A stretch of 64,000 bases of DNA from Paraplanobispora siamensis (GTDB lineage: Bacteria; Actinomycetota; Actinomycetes; Streptosporangiales; Streptosporangiaceae). The position numbers and the translations under genes are program-made. The notes under the pieces were generated by a model. The model was not told the origin of the DNA. It saw only the letters and a list, made by a program, of their open reading frames with translations, and searched no databases. The number at the start of each line of letters is the position of its first letter. Position 1 is the first letter of the stretch. The stretch spans positions 1 through 64,000 of the forward strand of contig NZ_BOOJ01000021.1 in the NCBI RefSeq assembly GCF_016863175.1, given 5' to 3'. Shown one piece after another: positions 44,696 through 53,015 of this stretch.

Positions 44696-45463
44696 TCAGT
44701 ACCATCCCTTGGCCTGAGAGTGACCCCAGGCGCCACAGGGCGTGCCGTAGCGACCCTTGATGTAACCCAGTCCCCATTCGATCTGGGTGGCCGGGTTGGT
44801 CTGCCAGTCGGCGCCCGCGCTGGCCATCTTGTGGCCGGGCAGCGACTGCGGGATGCCGTAGGCGCCGCTGGAGCGGTTCATCGCCCGCTCGTTCCAGCCG
44901 CTCTCCTTCATCCAGAGCTTCTCCAGACAGCCCCACTGGTCGGCCCAGCCGCGGGCCTCCAGCATCTGCTTGCCCAGCGCCTTGTTGCCGGTCGGGTTGG
45001 CGGTGCCGGCCGGGAGCTGCTTGGGGTCGAAGCCGCCGCCGCCCGGCGCCTCCTTGACGATCTTGATGGGGTCGAGCGGCTCGCGCCCCTCGCGCTTGCG
45101 CTTGAGCGCGTCGGCCTTGAGCGCCTGGACCGCCTGAGCCTTCAGCGCGTCGGCCTGGGGGTCGGGCCCGAAGGGGTCGCCGCCGCCGAAGGCGTTGGCC
45201 AGCTGGTCGAGAGTGAGCGCCTGGTCGGCCGGGGCGGAGGCGTTCTGGGCCGCGGTGTAGGCGGTGAAGCCGCCGCCTCCCGCGACGACCACGGCCACCA
45301 GGCCGAGGATCAGGCCGCGCTTGGGCGTCAGCCACCCCCGCGGTTTCGCCGGAGCCTTCGTCTTCGGAGTCTTCTCCGGCTTCCTGCCCGTACGGCGGGA
45401 GCCGGGCGCCTGGCGCCCCTTCAGGGGCGGGCGCTCCTTCAAGGGGGGCGATCCTGCACTCAC
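44696..45463 (-). CDS. membrane-anchored transglycosylase-like (SLT) protein
   Basis: The 255-residue product starts with a Lys/Pro-rich tail, a helix at about residues 50-70 (GLILGLVAVVVAGGGGFTAY), and an Ala/Lys-rich linker. The C-terminal 90 residues form a small lytic-transglycosylase-like domain: WGCLEKLWMKESGWNERAMN with the catalytic Glu in KESGW, SSGAYGIPQSLPGHKM and TQIEWGLGYIKGRYGTPCGA. It would act on peptidoglycan outside the membrane. A perfect CRP-type site lies about 140 bases upstream of its GTG, suggesting cAMP-receptor control. Confidence 0.9.
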   Translation of the reverse strand: MSAGSPPLKERPPLKGRQAPGSRRTGRKPEKTPKTKAPAKPRGWLTPKRGLILGLVAVVVAGGGGFTAYTAAQNASAPADQALTLDQLANAFGGGDPFGPDPQADALKAQAVQALKADALKRKREGREPLDPIKIVKEAPGGGGFDPKQLPAGTANPTGNKALGKQMLEARGWADQWGCLEKLWMKESGWNERAMNRSSGAYGIPQSLPGHKMASAGADWQTNPATQIEWGLGYIKGRYGTPCGAWGHSQAKGWY

Positions 45464-45769
45464 GACCTATGAGCTTGCCGTGCACGGGGGGGTGGTCCGC
45501 AACCGGAACGGCAGAACAGGGGGAGGTCGCGGGTAAAGTCACCCGGTTCGCCGGGGCCCGACTGCCTGCTTACGAGGACTTTCCCGACATTTGACCGGCC
45601 CTATGTGATTTTCGTCACATCGGCGTGGCGGAGGGGGCCGAGGCTTCCTCCGGGGCGGGAGAGAAGGGCCCGGTACCGGACTTTCCAGTCGTCACGCTGT
45701 GACATAGACCTCAGGTAACAGTCTCATGACATGGTGGGAGCTATAGGACGTTGCAAGAATAATGACCAG
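45464..45769. other. divergent regulatory region
   Basis: This 306-base gap separates the leftward transglycosylase-like gene from the rightward response regulator. It contains the CRP-type palindrome (45603-45620) and a second inverted repeat, GTCACGCTGTGAC (45691-45703), close to the regulator's start. I looked for a c-di-AMP (ydaO-type) riboswitch ahead of the wall hydrolase and did not find a convincing one. No gene is seen. Confidence 0.5.
45603..45620. promoter_or_regulatory. perfect CRP-type binding site
   Basis: ATGTGATTTTCGTCACAT contains the exact TGTGA-N6-TCACA consensus of the CRP/FNR family, with symmetry extending one further base each side. Actinobacterial CRP proteins (for example Rv3676, Streptomyces Crp, GlxR) use the same consensus. 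It lies between a wall-hydrolase gene and a two-component operon and could control either or both. Confidence 0.75.
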
Positions 45770-46444
45770 GTGGCCGGCATTCTCCTCGTTGAAGACGACC
45801 CTTCGGTCAGGACCGCTCTCGAGCTGGCGCTGGCCCGCCAGGGCCATTCCGTGACCTCCTACGAGACGGGTGAGGAGGCGCTGGACCACGTCCGCTCCCG
45901 CCGCCCCGAGATCGCCATCCTGGACGTCATGCTGCCCGGGATCGACGGGGTCGAGGTGTGCCGCCGGATCCGCAAGATGGACCAGCTGCCGGTGATCCTC
46001 CTCACCGCCAGGGGCGACGACCTCGACATCGTCGTGGGCCTGGAGGCCGGAGCCGACGACTACGTGGTCAAGCCGGTCGAGCCGCGCGTGCTGGACGCCC
46101 GCATCCGCGCGGTCCTGCGCCGGGTGGAGTCGGCCAGCTCCGACCGCATCACCTTCGGCGACCTGGTGGTGGACCGGGGGGCGCTCAAGGTCACGCTGGC
46201 CGGACGGGAGGTCCACCTGACCCCCACCGAGCTGCGGCTCCTGCTGGAGCTGGTCCGCCACCCCGGCCAGGTGCTCAACCGGCGCTACCTGCTGCGCGCC
46301 GTGTGGGACCACACCCACGCCGCGGACTCCCGGCTGGTGGACGCCTGCGTGCAGCGGATCCGCGCCAAGATCGAGGCGGTGCCCGCCGAGCCGGAGTTCA
46401 TCCACACCGTGCGCGGTTTCGGGTACCGGTTCAGCCCACCGTGA
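45770..46444 (+). CDS. OmpR-family response regulator (CseB/AfsQ1-like)
   Basis: The start is set at the GTG at 45770, since the receiver domain begins at once (GILLVEDDPSVRTALELALA); an ATG at 45731 is in frame. The 224-residue product has the acidic pair VEDD, phospho-acceptor Asp in IAILDVMLPGIDG, Thr in ILLTARGDD and Lys in DDYVVKPVEP. The winged-helix output domain includes LTPTELRLLLELVRHPGQVL and FIHTVRGFGYRFSPP. The GTG lacks a clear ribosome-binding site and sits about seven bases after GAATAAT, so it might be translated from a leaderless mRNA. The stop overlaps the kinase start. Confidence 0.93.
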   Translation: MAGILLVEDDPSVRTALELALARQGHSVTSYETGEEALDHVRSRRPEIAILDVMLPGIDGVEVCRRIRKMDQLPVILLTARGDDLDIVVGLEAGADDYVVKPVEPRVLDARIRAVLRRVESASSDRITFGDLVVDRGALKVTLAGREVHLTPTELRLLLELVRHPGQVLNRRYLLRAVWDHTHAADSRLVDACVQRIRAKIEAVPAEPEFIHTVRGFGYRFSPP

Positions 46445-47877
46445 GGCGGATCTACACGGGGCTGCGCGGACGTCTGGTCATCGCCTTCACCCTGATCGCG
46501 GTCGCGGCCTCCGCCCTGGTGGCCGTGATCGGCTACGAGCTCGTCAAGAACCGGGTGATCGAACGCGCCGAGTACACGGCCGCGGCCGACGTGCGTGACA
46601 CCCTGACGGGCAGCAGATTCCCCATCAGCGCCCTGTGGCCGGGCGACAGCCCGCCGACCGACATGGAGATCACCGTCCTGCAGAAGAGCCTGCGGGTCCC
46701 CAACGGCGCCGTGGTCGTCCGCTACGAGGACTATCTGTACGCCGACGGCTCCTTCGGCATGAACGACGTGCCCGCCGACCTGCGCGCCCGCGCCGCCGAC
46801 CGGATGGTCTACAAGCGCCAGGAGATCCGCGGGGCGATGTGGCTGGTGATCGGCACGCCCGTGTGGCGGGTGGAGCCCATCCACCTGCCGCAGCCGACCG
46901 GGATGAGCGTCTTCGTGTTCGTCCCCCTCGCCGAGGAGGAGCACCTGCTGATCGGCATGCGCCAGCCGCTGGCGGTCGCCGGGGCCATCATGCTGGCGGT
47001 GGCCCTCGCCGTGGCCCTGGTGTCGGCCCAGCGCGTGCTGCTGCCGGTACGGCGGCTCGGCACGGCCGCACGGGCGCTAGGCGCCGGGCACCTGGACACG
47101 CGGCTGCCCGTGCACGGCCAGGACGAGCTGGCCGAGCTGACGGCCACCTTCAACGACACCGCCGCCGAGCTGGAGCGCAACGTGTCGGAGCTGCGGGCGC
47201 TGGAGGCGATGTCCCGCCGGTTCGTGGCCGACGTCTCCCACGAGCTGCGCACCCCGCTGACCGCGATGACCGCGGTGACCGACATGCTCTCCGAGGAGGC
47301 CGAGCGCCTGCCCGACGAGCCGGCGGCGGCCGTACGGCTGGTGCTGCGCGAGATCGCACGGCTGCGCACCCTGGTGGAGCAGCTCATCGAGGCCAGCCGC
47401 TTCGACTCGGGAACGGCCACGCTGAACCTGGAGACCGTGAGCATCTCCGACGCGATCGAGGACTGCCTGGAGATGCGCGGCTGGTCGCACCAGGTCAAGG
47501 TGGCCGCGCCCCAGGGACTGGCCTTCTCCCTCGATCCCCGGCGCTTCGACGTCATCGTCGCCAATCTGGTCGGCAACGCCCTGCGGCACGGGGAACCGCC
47601 CGTCACGGTGTCCGCCCGCAGCACCGAGCACGGCCTGGAGGTGAAGGTGCGCGACCACGGCAAGGGCATCCCGGCCACGGACCTGCCCCATGTGTTCAAC
47701 CGCTTCTACAAGGCCGGCACGCGCGGCGACGGCAGCGGGCTCGGCCTGTCCATCGCCCGCTCCAACGCCCAGCTGCACGGCGGCACGATCTCGGTGCGCC
47801 CGCAGGATCCCGGCACGCTCTTCACCGTCTGGCTGCCCCCGGCGGGCGAGGGCCCGCAGGGAGAAGAACCGCGATGA
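46441..47877 (+). CDS. sensor histidine kinase (CseC-like)
   Basis: The GTG at 46441 overlaps the regulator's stop (GTGA). The 478-residue product has a membrane helix at about residues 11-33 (LVIAFTLIAVAASALVAVIG), an extracytoplasmic sensor of about 140 residues, a second helix near 173-195, a HAMP domain, and the kinase core: H box DVSHELRTPLTAMTAV, N box FDVIVANLVGNALRHG, G boxes VRDHGKGIPATDL and GDGSGLGLSIARS. It should phosphorylate the preceding regulator. The signal is unknown; envelope stress is suggested by similarity to CseC. Confidence 0.94.
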   Translation: MRRIYTGLRGRLVIAFTLIAVAASALVAVIGYELVKNRVIERAEYTAAADVRDTLTGSRFPISALWPGDSPPTDMEITVLQKSLRVPNGAVVVRYEDYLYADGSFGMNDVPADLRARAADRMVYKRQEIRGAMWLVIGTPVWRVEPIHLPQPTGMSVFVFVPLAEEEHLLIGMRQPLAVAGAIMLAVALAVALVSAQRVLLPVRRLGTAARALGAGHLDTRLPVHGQDELAELTATFNDTAAELERNVSELRALEAMSRRFVADVSHELRTPLTAMTAVTDMLSEEAERLPDEPAAAVRLVLREIARLRTLVEQLIEASRFDSGTATLNLETVSISDAIEDCLEMRGWSHQVKVAAPQGLAFSLDPRRFDVIVANLVGNALRHGEPPVTVSARSTEHGLEVKVRDHGKGIPATDLPHVFNRFYKAGTRGDGSGLGLSIARSNAQLHGGTISVRPQDPGTLFTVWLPPAGEGPQGEEPR

Positions 47878-48488
47878 CAAGGCCCCAGGGAAGGTCCGCC
47901 GGGAAGTCCACCGGAAAGTTCGCGGGGAGAAGGCCCGCGGGGGGCGGGCTCGCCTGCCTCGTGGTCGCGGCCGCCCTCGTGCTCGGCGGCTGCGGCATCA
48001 CGCCCACCGAGGTGCGGGACCTGGGCCGGCCGCCGGTGATCAGCTACAGCCCGACGTGGGTGACGGTCTATCTCGTCCGGCAGGGACGCCTGGAGCCCGC
48101 CCGGGTGCCGGTGGTCTCCGACTCCGTCGACAACATCGTGGACACCCTGTTCCGGGCCGGAAAGCAGCCGCCCAAGCCGGGGATGACGAGCGAGCTGATC
48201 GGCTTCAACCACTACGACAGCAAGACCACCCGCTACAGCGGCGCCTCCCAGCGCAACGACCCGGCCGGGGAGATGGGATACCGGCTGAACGTGGTCCTGA
48301 CCGGCGAGGGGACGCTCTCCCGGCTGGGGATCGCCCAGATCACCTGCACGGTCCGGCAGAACAAGCAGGAGAGCATCTGGAGCGTCGAGATCACCCGGCT
48401 GTTCCCGGGGACCCCGGAGTCGCTGGGAGAGCACACCTGCTTCGAGTTCCGGAACCTGGCCGCCAAGGGCGTGCGGCTGCCTCCGTGA
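47874..48488 (+). CDS. lipoprotein of the two-component operon
   Basis: The ATG at 47874 overlaps the kinase stop (ATGA). The 204-residue product has a lipoprotein signal peptide with lipobox LVLGGCGI near residue 40 after a basic Arg/Gly/Lys N terminus. The mature part contains WVTVYLVRQGRLEPARVPV and a DSVDNIVDTLFRAGKQPP segment reminiscent of GerMN-type spore/germination or LpqB-like domains. Lipoproteins encoded with CseBC-type systems can modulate the sensor. In Streptomyces CseA plays that role; here the lipoprotein gene is downstream, not upstream. Confidence 0.85.
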   Translation: MTRPQGRSAGKSTGKFAGRRPAGGGLACLVVAAALVLGGCGITPTEVRDLGRPPVISYSPTWVTVYLVRQGRLEPARVPVVSDSVDNIVDTLFRAGKQPPKPGMTSELIGFNHYDSKTTRYSGASQRNDPAGEMGYRLNVVLTGEGTLSRLGIAQITCTVRQNKQESIWSVEITRLFPGTPESLGEHTCFEFRNLAAKGVRLPP

Positions 48489-48556
48489 GAATTCGGCCGC
48501 CCCGGTCACGACGCCGCATGCGGCCGGCCGTACCGATGGGAAACGGGCGGCCCCTG

Positions 48557-48646
48557 CCACGGGGGGCGTCGTCCGCCTCCAGTACGGACGTGCCCCCCGT
48601 GGAGGGCCCGGCGGGCGGACCGGGCGCATGGCTCCGGTCCGCCCGC
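48557..48646. terminator. two strong hairpins between convergent operons
   Basis: CCACGGGGGGC (48557-48567) pairs with GCCCCCCGTGG (48592-48602), and GCGGGCGGACCGG (48611-48623) pairs with CCGGTCCGCCCGC (48634-48646). They fill the gap between the lipoprotein stop and the phoH-like stop and probably terminate both transcripts. Nothing else is seen in 48489-48651. Confidence 0.65.
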
Positions 48647-48651
48647 TCGGC

Positions 48652-49995
48652 TCACATCGTCACGTCCTCCAGCATCTCCGTGACCAGCGCGGCGATCGGC
48701 GAGCGCTCGGAACGGGTCAGCGTGACGTGCGCGAACAGCGGGTGTCCCTTGAGCTTCTCCACCACGGCGACCACACCGTCGTGCCTGCCCACACGCAGGT
48801 TGTCGCGCTGGGCGATGTCGTGGGTGAGCACGACCCGGGAGTTGGCGCCGATCCGGCTCAGCACCGTCAGCAGCACCCCGCGCTCCAGCGACTGGGCCTC
48901 GTCCACGATCACGAAGGCGTCGTGCAGCGAGCGCCCGCGGATGTGGGTGAGCGGGAGGACCTCCAGCATGCCCCGGTCGATGACCTCCTCGATCACCTCG
49001 GGCGTGGTGACCGCGCCCAGGGTGTCGTAGACGGCCTGCGCCCAGGGGCCCATCTTCTCGTTCTCGGTGCCGGGCAGGTAGCCGAGCTCCTGGCCGCCCA
49101 CGGCGTACAGCGGGCGAAAGACGATGACCTTGCGGTGCTGACGGCGCTCCAGGACCGCCTCCAGGCCCGCGCAGAGCGCGAGCGCGGACTTGCCGGTGCC
49201 GGCGCGCCCGCCCATCGAGACGATGCCGACCTCGGGGTCCATCAGCAGGTCCAGGGCGATGCGCTGCTCGGCGGAGCGGCCGTGCAGCCCGAAGACCTCG
49301 CGGTCGCCGCGGACCAGGCGCACGGTCTTGTCCGGCAGCACGCGGCCCAGCGCCGAACCCCGGCTGGACAGCAGCCGCAGTCCGGTGTGCGTGGGCAGCT
49401 CCCGTGCCTCGGCGATGTCGGCGGTGCCGTGCTCGAACAGCGCCTCGACGTCCTCGTCGGCCACCTGGATCTCGTCCATGCCCGTCCAGCCGGACTCCAC
49501 GACGAGCTCGGCGCGGTACTCCTCGGCGGCGAGACCGATGGAGGCGGCCTTGATGCGCATCGGGAGGTCCTTGGACACCAGCACCACGTCGAGACCCTCG
49601 GCGGCCAGCGAGCGCGCCACGGTCAGGATGCGGGTGTCGTTGTCGCCGAGCCGGAAGCCGACGGGCAGGATGGACGGGTCGCTGTGGTTGAGCTCGACCC
49701 GGATGGTGCCCTCGCCGATGGGCATGGGCTCGTCCAGACGTCCGTGGGTCACCCTCAGGTCGTCCAGGCGCCGTAGCGCCTTGCGAGCGAAGTAGCCCAG
49801 CTCCGGATGGTGCCGCTTGCCCTCCAACTCGGTGATGACGACGATCGGGATGACCACCTCGTGCTCGGCGAAGCGGCTTATCGCCGCCGGGTCAGCCAGG
49901 AGGACCGAGGTGTCCAGGACGTACGTGCGCCGGTTGCCGGCCGACGACGTGGATGCGGACGAAGGGTGTGCCACGCGTTCTCCCCCGGGCGCCAT
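48652..49995 (-). CDS. PhoH-family PIN-ATPase protein
   Basis: The 447-residue product joins an N-terminal PIN ribonuclease domain (residues about 22-165: [62 protein letters not shown]) to a PhoH ATPase domain (about 225-445). The Walker A motif is [14 protein letters not shown], Walker [16 protein letters not shown], followed by [17 protein letters not shown]-PhoH proteins are RNA helicase/ribonuclease enzymes. The ATG at 49995 and a GTG eight codons later are both possible starts. Gene order next to uppS is common in actinobacteria. Confidence 0.94.
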   Translation of the reverse strand: MAPGGERVAHPSSASTSSAGNRRTYVLDTSVLLADPAAISRFAEHEVVIPIVVITELEGKRHHPELGYFARKALRRLDDLRVTHGRLDEPMPIGEGTIRVELNHSDPSILPVGFRLGDNDTRILTVARSLAAEGLDVVLVSKDLPMRIKAASIGLAAEEYRAELVVESGWTGMDEIQVADEDVEALFEHGTADIAEARELPTHTGLRLLSSRGSALGRVLPDKTVRLVRGDREVFGLHGRSAEQRIALDLLMDPEVGIVSMGGRAGTGKSALALCAGLEAVLERRQHRKVIVFRPLYAVGGQELGYLPGTENEKMGPWAQAVYDTLGAVTTPEVIEEVIDRGMLEVLPLTHIRGRSLHDAFVIVDEAQSLERGVLLTVLSRIGANSRVVLTHDIAQRDNLRVGRHDGVVAVVEKLKGHPLFAHVTLTRSERSPIAALVTEMLEDVTM

Positions 49996-50118
49996 GGCTG
50001 GCGCCCTGCCATGAGCTGGGATGCGGACCGGACCCGGGCCCGCGTTCTCGGCTCGCCGAGAGGGACCGGTGGCCGGCCCTCCCTGACGCGTCGTGACGCA
50101 AAGGCGGGCCCTCTCCGG

Positions 50119-50143
50119 AGTAGGCGGACTGTGCCCGCCTACT
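50119..50143 (-). terminator. hairpin downstream of uppS
   Basis: AGTAGGCGG and CCGCCTACT pair over nine bases around a seven-base loop, about 75 bases after the uppS stop in the leftward direction. It separates uppS from phoH. Confidence 0.6.
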
Positions 50144-50216
50144 TCTTACGGTACGTCCTGAATACCCACCTTCCAATGACGCATGTGTGACCGAAAGGAG
50201 GTGTTCACGTTGCGTT

Positions 50217-50984
50217 TCAGGTGCCGTACCGTCGGTGCCGCGCGGCGTACGAACGGAGGGCCCGCAGAAAGTCGACCCTGCGGAAGTCAGGCCAGTAGGC
50301 CTCGCAGAAGTAGAACTCGGAGTGGGCACTCTGCCAGAGCAGGAAGCCGGACAGCCGCTGCTCCCCCGATGTCCGGATGACCAGGTCCGGATCGGGCTGG
50401 CCGCGCGTGTAGAGATGCTCCGCGATGTGCTCCACATCGAGAACCTCGACCAGGTCCTCGATGGTCGCCCCCTTGCTGGCGTGCTCCAGGAGGAGGGAGC
50501 GCACCGCATCAGCGATCTCACGCCTTCCTCCATACCCAACCGCAACGTTCACAATCAAACCTGGACGGTGCGATGTTGCTTCTTTTGCATTTTTAAGGAC
50601 ATGAGCCGTGTGATCGGGCAGGAGGTCGAGCGCCCCCATGGGCTTGATGTGCCACCCGGCGGCCACGAGCTCCTGGACCACGTCCTCGATGATCTTCATG
50701 AGGGGTTCGAGCTCGTCCTTGGAACGGTTGATGTTGTCGCTGGACAGCAGCCAGACCGTGACGACCTCGACGCCCGCCTCCCGGCACCAGCCGAGCAGCT
50801 CGGAGATCTTGTCGGCTCCCTTGCGGTGCCCGCGGCTGACGTCCTCGATGCCCATCGCGCGGGCCCAGCGGCGGTTGCCGTCGACGATGACGCCGACGTG
50901 GCGGGGCACCATGTCCCGATGACGGGACAGCTTGGCTTCAAGTCGCCGTTCGTACAACCGGTAGACGAGATCACGCACGCCCAT
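50217..50984 (-). CDS. uppS: isoprenyl transferase (undecaprenyl diphosphate synthase family)
   Basis: This cis-prenyltransferase condenses IPP onto an allylic diphosphate to make the polyprenyl carrier for wall synthesis. The 255-residue product has the catalytic Asp in VGVIVDGNRRWARAMG, the conserved SRGHRKGADKISELL and WLLSSDNINRSKDEL segments, NVAVGYGGRREIADAVRS, and the C-terminal DPDLVIRTSGEQRLSGFLLW with the ESE-like QSAHSEFYF. It uses IPP made by the MEP pathway (ispH in this window). Confidence 0.96.
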   Translation of the reverse strand: MGVRDLVYRLYERRLEAKLSRHRDMVPRHVGVIVDGNRRWARAMGIEDVSRGHRKGADKISELLGWCREAGVEVVTVWLLSSDNINRSKDELEPLMKIIEDVVQELVAAGWHIKPMGALDLLPDHTAHVLKNAKEATSHRPGLIVNVAVGYGGRREIADAVRSLLLEHASKGATIEDLVEVLDVEHIAEHLYTRGQPDPDLVIRTSGEQRLSGFLLWQSAHSEFYFCEAYWPDFRRVDFLRALRSYAARHRRYGT

Positions 50985-51065
50985 GTGGAGCCCCTCCCCT
51001 CAACGCCCGTGGTCGAAGGGCGCTGACAGGCAATTATCGCCGCCGGCGGGACTTGTCCGTCCCTT

Positions 51066-51581
51066 CTAGGAAATTGTGCTGGACTCGTCGGACTTGTGCG
51101 ATCCCAGGCACTCCTCGGCCTCCGTCACGAGCGCCTCCACGAACTCGCTCAGCTCGGCCGACGTCAGCACCGCGCGCAGTCCCACCCCGTCGCTGCCCCA
51201 GGCCTCCAGGAAGGCCCTCCTGGTCAGTTTCCACTCCCCGGCCGGCCCCCGGTCCTGCGGCGTCCACATCGGGATCGTGCGCAGCCGGCAGCGCAGCTCG
51301 CCGCCTCCGACCAGGCCCTTCCCGGCCCGGTAACGAAAGGCGAACAGTTCCCCCTCGTCGGGCAGGTCGGGGAAGCGGTCGTCCGGGTCGGGCCAGCGCC
51401 CGTCACCCCGCGCCCGGGCCTCGGCGACCCCTCTGGCCAGCCGGTTCAGGAACCAGCCGCACCGCTCGCCCACCATCCCGTACGGCGCGCCGTCACGGTG
51501 CAGCTCCAAAGTGATCTCGTACGGCGAACCGACGCTGTCCCGGCACGCGATGGGCGTGACAGTCAGATACGAGCCGTCCAC
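51066..51581 (-). CDS. hypothetical protein
   Basis: The start is set at the GTG at 51581 (VDGSYLTVTPIACRDSVG), the first point where the frame looks protein-like; the longer frame beginning at 51743 encodes a Pro/Gly-rich leader across short GGCCCAC repeats (51673-51699) and overlaps the neighbouring gene. The 171-residue product is mixed alpha/beta with YEITLELHRDGAPYGMVGER, EGELFAFRYRAGKGLVGGGE and a C-terminal helical segment. No family recognised. It lies downstream of the DUF692 operon in the same direction but after a 125-base gap, so membership is uncertain. Confidence 0.6.
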   Translation of the reverse strand: MDGSYLTVTPIACRDSVGSPYEITLELHRDGAPYGMVGERCGWFLNRLARGVAEARARGDGRWPDPDDRFPDLPDEGELFAFRYRAGKGLVGGGELRCRLRTIPMWTPQDRGPAGEWKLTRRAFLEAWGSDGVGLRAVLTSAELSEFVEALVTEAEECLGSHKSDESSTIS

Positions 51582-51706
51582 ACACCGCAGTCCCCCCACG
51601 TCACAGAGCGTATCCAGGTACGCCCCGGCAAAACGTCCCGCCGGATTCCGGATTCCGGATCCCGGAGCACGCGGCCCACGGCCCACGGCCCACGGCCCGG
51701 GGAGGC

Positions 51707-52216
51707 TCACCCCGTCCGGCGCCGGGTGAGCCGGGCCCACCACCGGCGGGCCCGCGGGGCGGGCTCGCCGGCGATCCGGCCCGCCGCCCTGAGCGCCTCG
51801 GCGAAGTCGCGCGCGTCGGCGCGGGAGCCGCCGGACGGCTTGGGACGGCCGTCGGCGTAGGCGGCGAACTCGGCCGCGAAGTCACCGCCGAGCGCCCGCA
51901 GGAGGTCGGGCCGGAGCCGGGCCACCACCCCCCGCCGCTTGGCGATCAGGCTGGAGGTCTGGATGCGCAGGCGTTCCTCGTCGAACCCCTCGGGCGCCCG
52001 CCCGCCCGCCACCAGGGCGGCCAGCAGCTCGGCCTGCGCCCTGGCCAGCTCGGCCCTGGCGTCGGAACCGGCCGCTCCCCCGGCGCCCTGACCCGGCCCC
52101 GCCGCTCCCACGACGTCGTGGCCGGCGCCCTGACCCGGCCCCGCCGCTCCCACGACGTCGTGGCCGGGGCCCGTCTCCCGGGCGGCCTCCGGGGGGCGCC
52201 GGTCGAGGTCAGTCAC
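51707..52216 (-). CDS. MNIO partner protein (HvfC/DUF2063-like)
   Basis: The GTG at 52216 overlaps the DUF692 gene's stop by eight bases. The 169-residue product begins with a low-complexity segment with two exact 14-residue GHDVVGAAGPGQGA repeats. A helical domain follows (ELARAQAELLAALVAGGRAP, EGFDEERLRIQTSSLIAKRR, LLRALGGDFAAEFAAYADGR), whose order (Q..LL..L, R..LL.KR, LG..F...F..YA) resembles DUF2063/HvfC proteins that pair with DUF692 enzymes and deliver the peptide substrate. The assignment comes from this pattern and the gene pairing. It ends in an Arg-rich RRWWARLTRRRTG tail. Confidence 0.65.
   Translation of the reverse strand: MTDLDRRPPEAARETGPGHDVVGAAGPGQGAGHDVVGAAGPGQGAGGAAGSDARAELARAQAELLAALVAGGRAPEGFDEERLRIQTSSLIAKRRGVVARLRPDLLRALGGDFAAEFAAYADGRPKPSGGSRADARDFAEALRAAGRIAGEPAPRARRWWARLTRRRTG
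52082..52170. repeat. 42-bp tandem repeat inside the MNIO partner gene
   Basis: A 42-base unit containing CACGACGTCGTGGCCGG occurs twice in full, with part of a third copy at the left end. It keeps the reading frame and encodes the 14-residue repeats of the partner protein. The unit also contains the palindrome CACGACGTCGTG. Confidence 0.8.
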
Positions 52217-53015
52217 GGACCATCGCCTTCCGGATCCGGTCGAGCTCGGACTGCAGGGACTCGTCGCTGGGGTAGTCGGCGTCCCACTCCAGCAGCACCC
52301 CGGGCGGGTCCACCCGCGCGCACAGCTCCGACAGGATGGCGAGCACCTCGTCGGGGACGTGGTCGGTGTGGGTGTCGTGCCAGACGCCGCCGTGCGCGTG
52401 GCCCCCGGCGACGTGCACGTAGGCCAGCTCGGACAGCGGCAGGACGTCCAGGGCGTCCACGGCCCGCAGGCCGAGGTTGACCTCGTTGGTGTAGAGGTTG
52501 GCCACGTCCACCAGGAGCTTGACCCCGGTCGCCTCGACCAGCCCGCCGAGGAACTCCGCCTCGGTCATCTCGTCCTGCGGCCAGCCGAACAGGGCCGCCA
52601 CGTTCTCCAGCGCCAGGGGGACCTCGAGTGCGTCCTGCGCCCGCCGTACGTTGTCCACCACCACCCTGAGCGCCTCACGGGTGCGCGGCACGGGCAGCAG
52701 GTGGCCGGCCTCCATGCCGCCAGCGCGCACGAAGGCCAGGTGCTCGCTGACCAGCGGCGCGCCGAGCGCCTGGGCGCACGCCGCCAGATGGGCCAGCCGG
52801 TCGGGGTCCGGCGGCTCGGCGCCGCCCACCCCCAGCCCGACCCCGTGCGGGATCACCGGCACGCCCCGCGCGCGCAGCACCCGCAGCGACTCCGGCAGCC
52901 GGTCGGGACGCACGTTCTCCGCGATGACCTCGACGAAGTCCACGCCCTCCAGGCGCTCCACCGTGAGGTCGATCTCCGGCCGCCAGCCGATCCCGACGCC
53001 CAGCGGTTCATCCAC
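52209..53015 (-). CDS. DUF692-family MNIO peptide-modifying enzyme
   Basis: The start is placed at the GTG at 53015, with GGAGGAGG upstream, directly before the family's first strand (LGVGIGWRPEID); it gives 268 residues. The fold is a TIM barrel. Probable metal ligands in order are H57 (PVIPHGVGLG), E91-H92 (LVSEHLAFV), E137-N138 (PLALENVA), D170 and N173 (LLVDVANLYTN), H201, H206 and H208 (YVHVAGGHAHGG), D214-H216 and the Glu in VLLEWDADYP. MbnB, TglH and related MNIO enzymes use two or three irons to oxidise Cys or other residues in peptides. Next to it are a DUF2063-like partner and Gly-rich membrane proteins. Confidence 0.9.
   Translation of the reverse strand: MDEPLGVGIGWRPEIDLTVERLEGVDFVEVIAENVRPDRLPESLRVLRARGVPVIPHGVGLGVGGAEPPDPDRLAHLAACAQALGAPLVSEHLAFVRAGGMEAGHLLPVPRTREALRVVVDNVRRAQDALEVPLALENVAALFGWPQDEMTEAEFLGGLVEATGVKLLVDVANLYTNEVNLGLRAVDALDVLPLSELAYVHVAGGHAHGGVWHDTHTDHVPDEVLAILSELCARVDPPGVLLEWDADYPSDESLQSELDRIRKAMVRD

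Noticed and set aside
45464-45600. Possible c-di-AMP (ydaO-type) riboswitch before the transglycosylase-like gene
   Set aside because: Such riboswitches often precede actinobacterial wall hydrolases, but I could not match the conserved core elements here.
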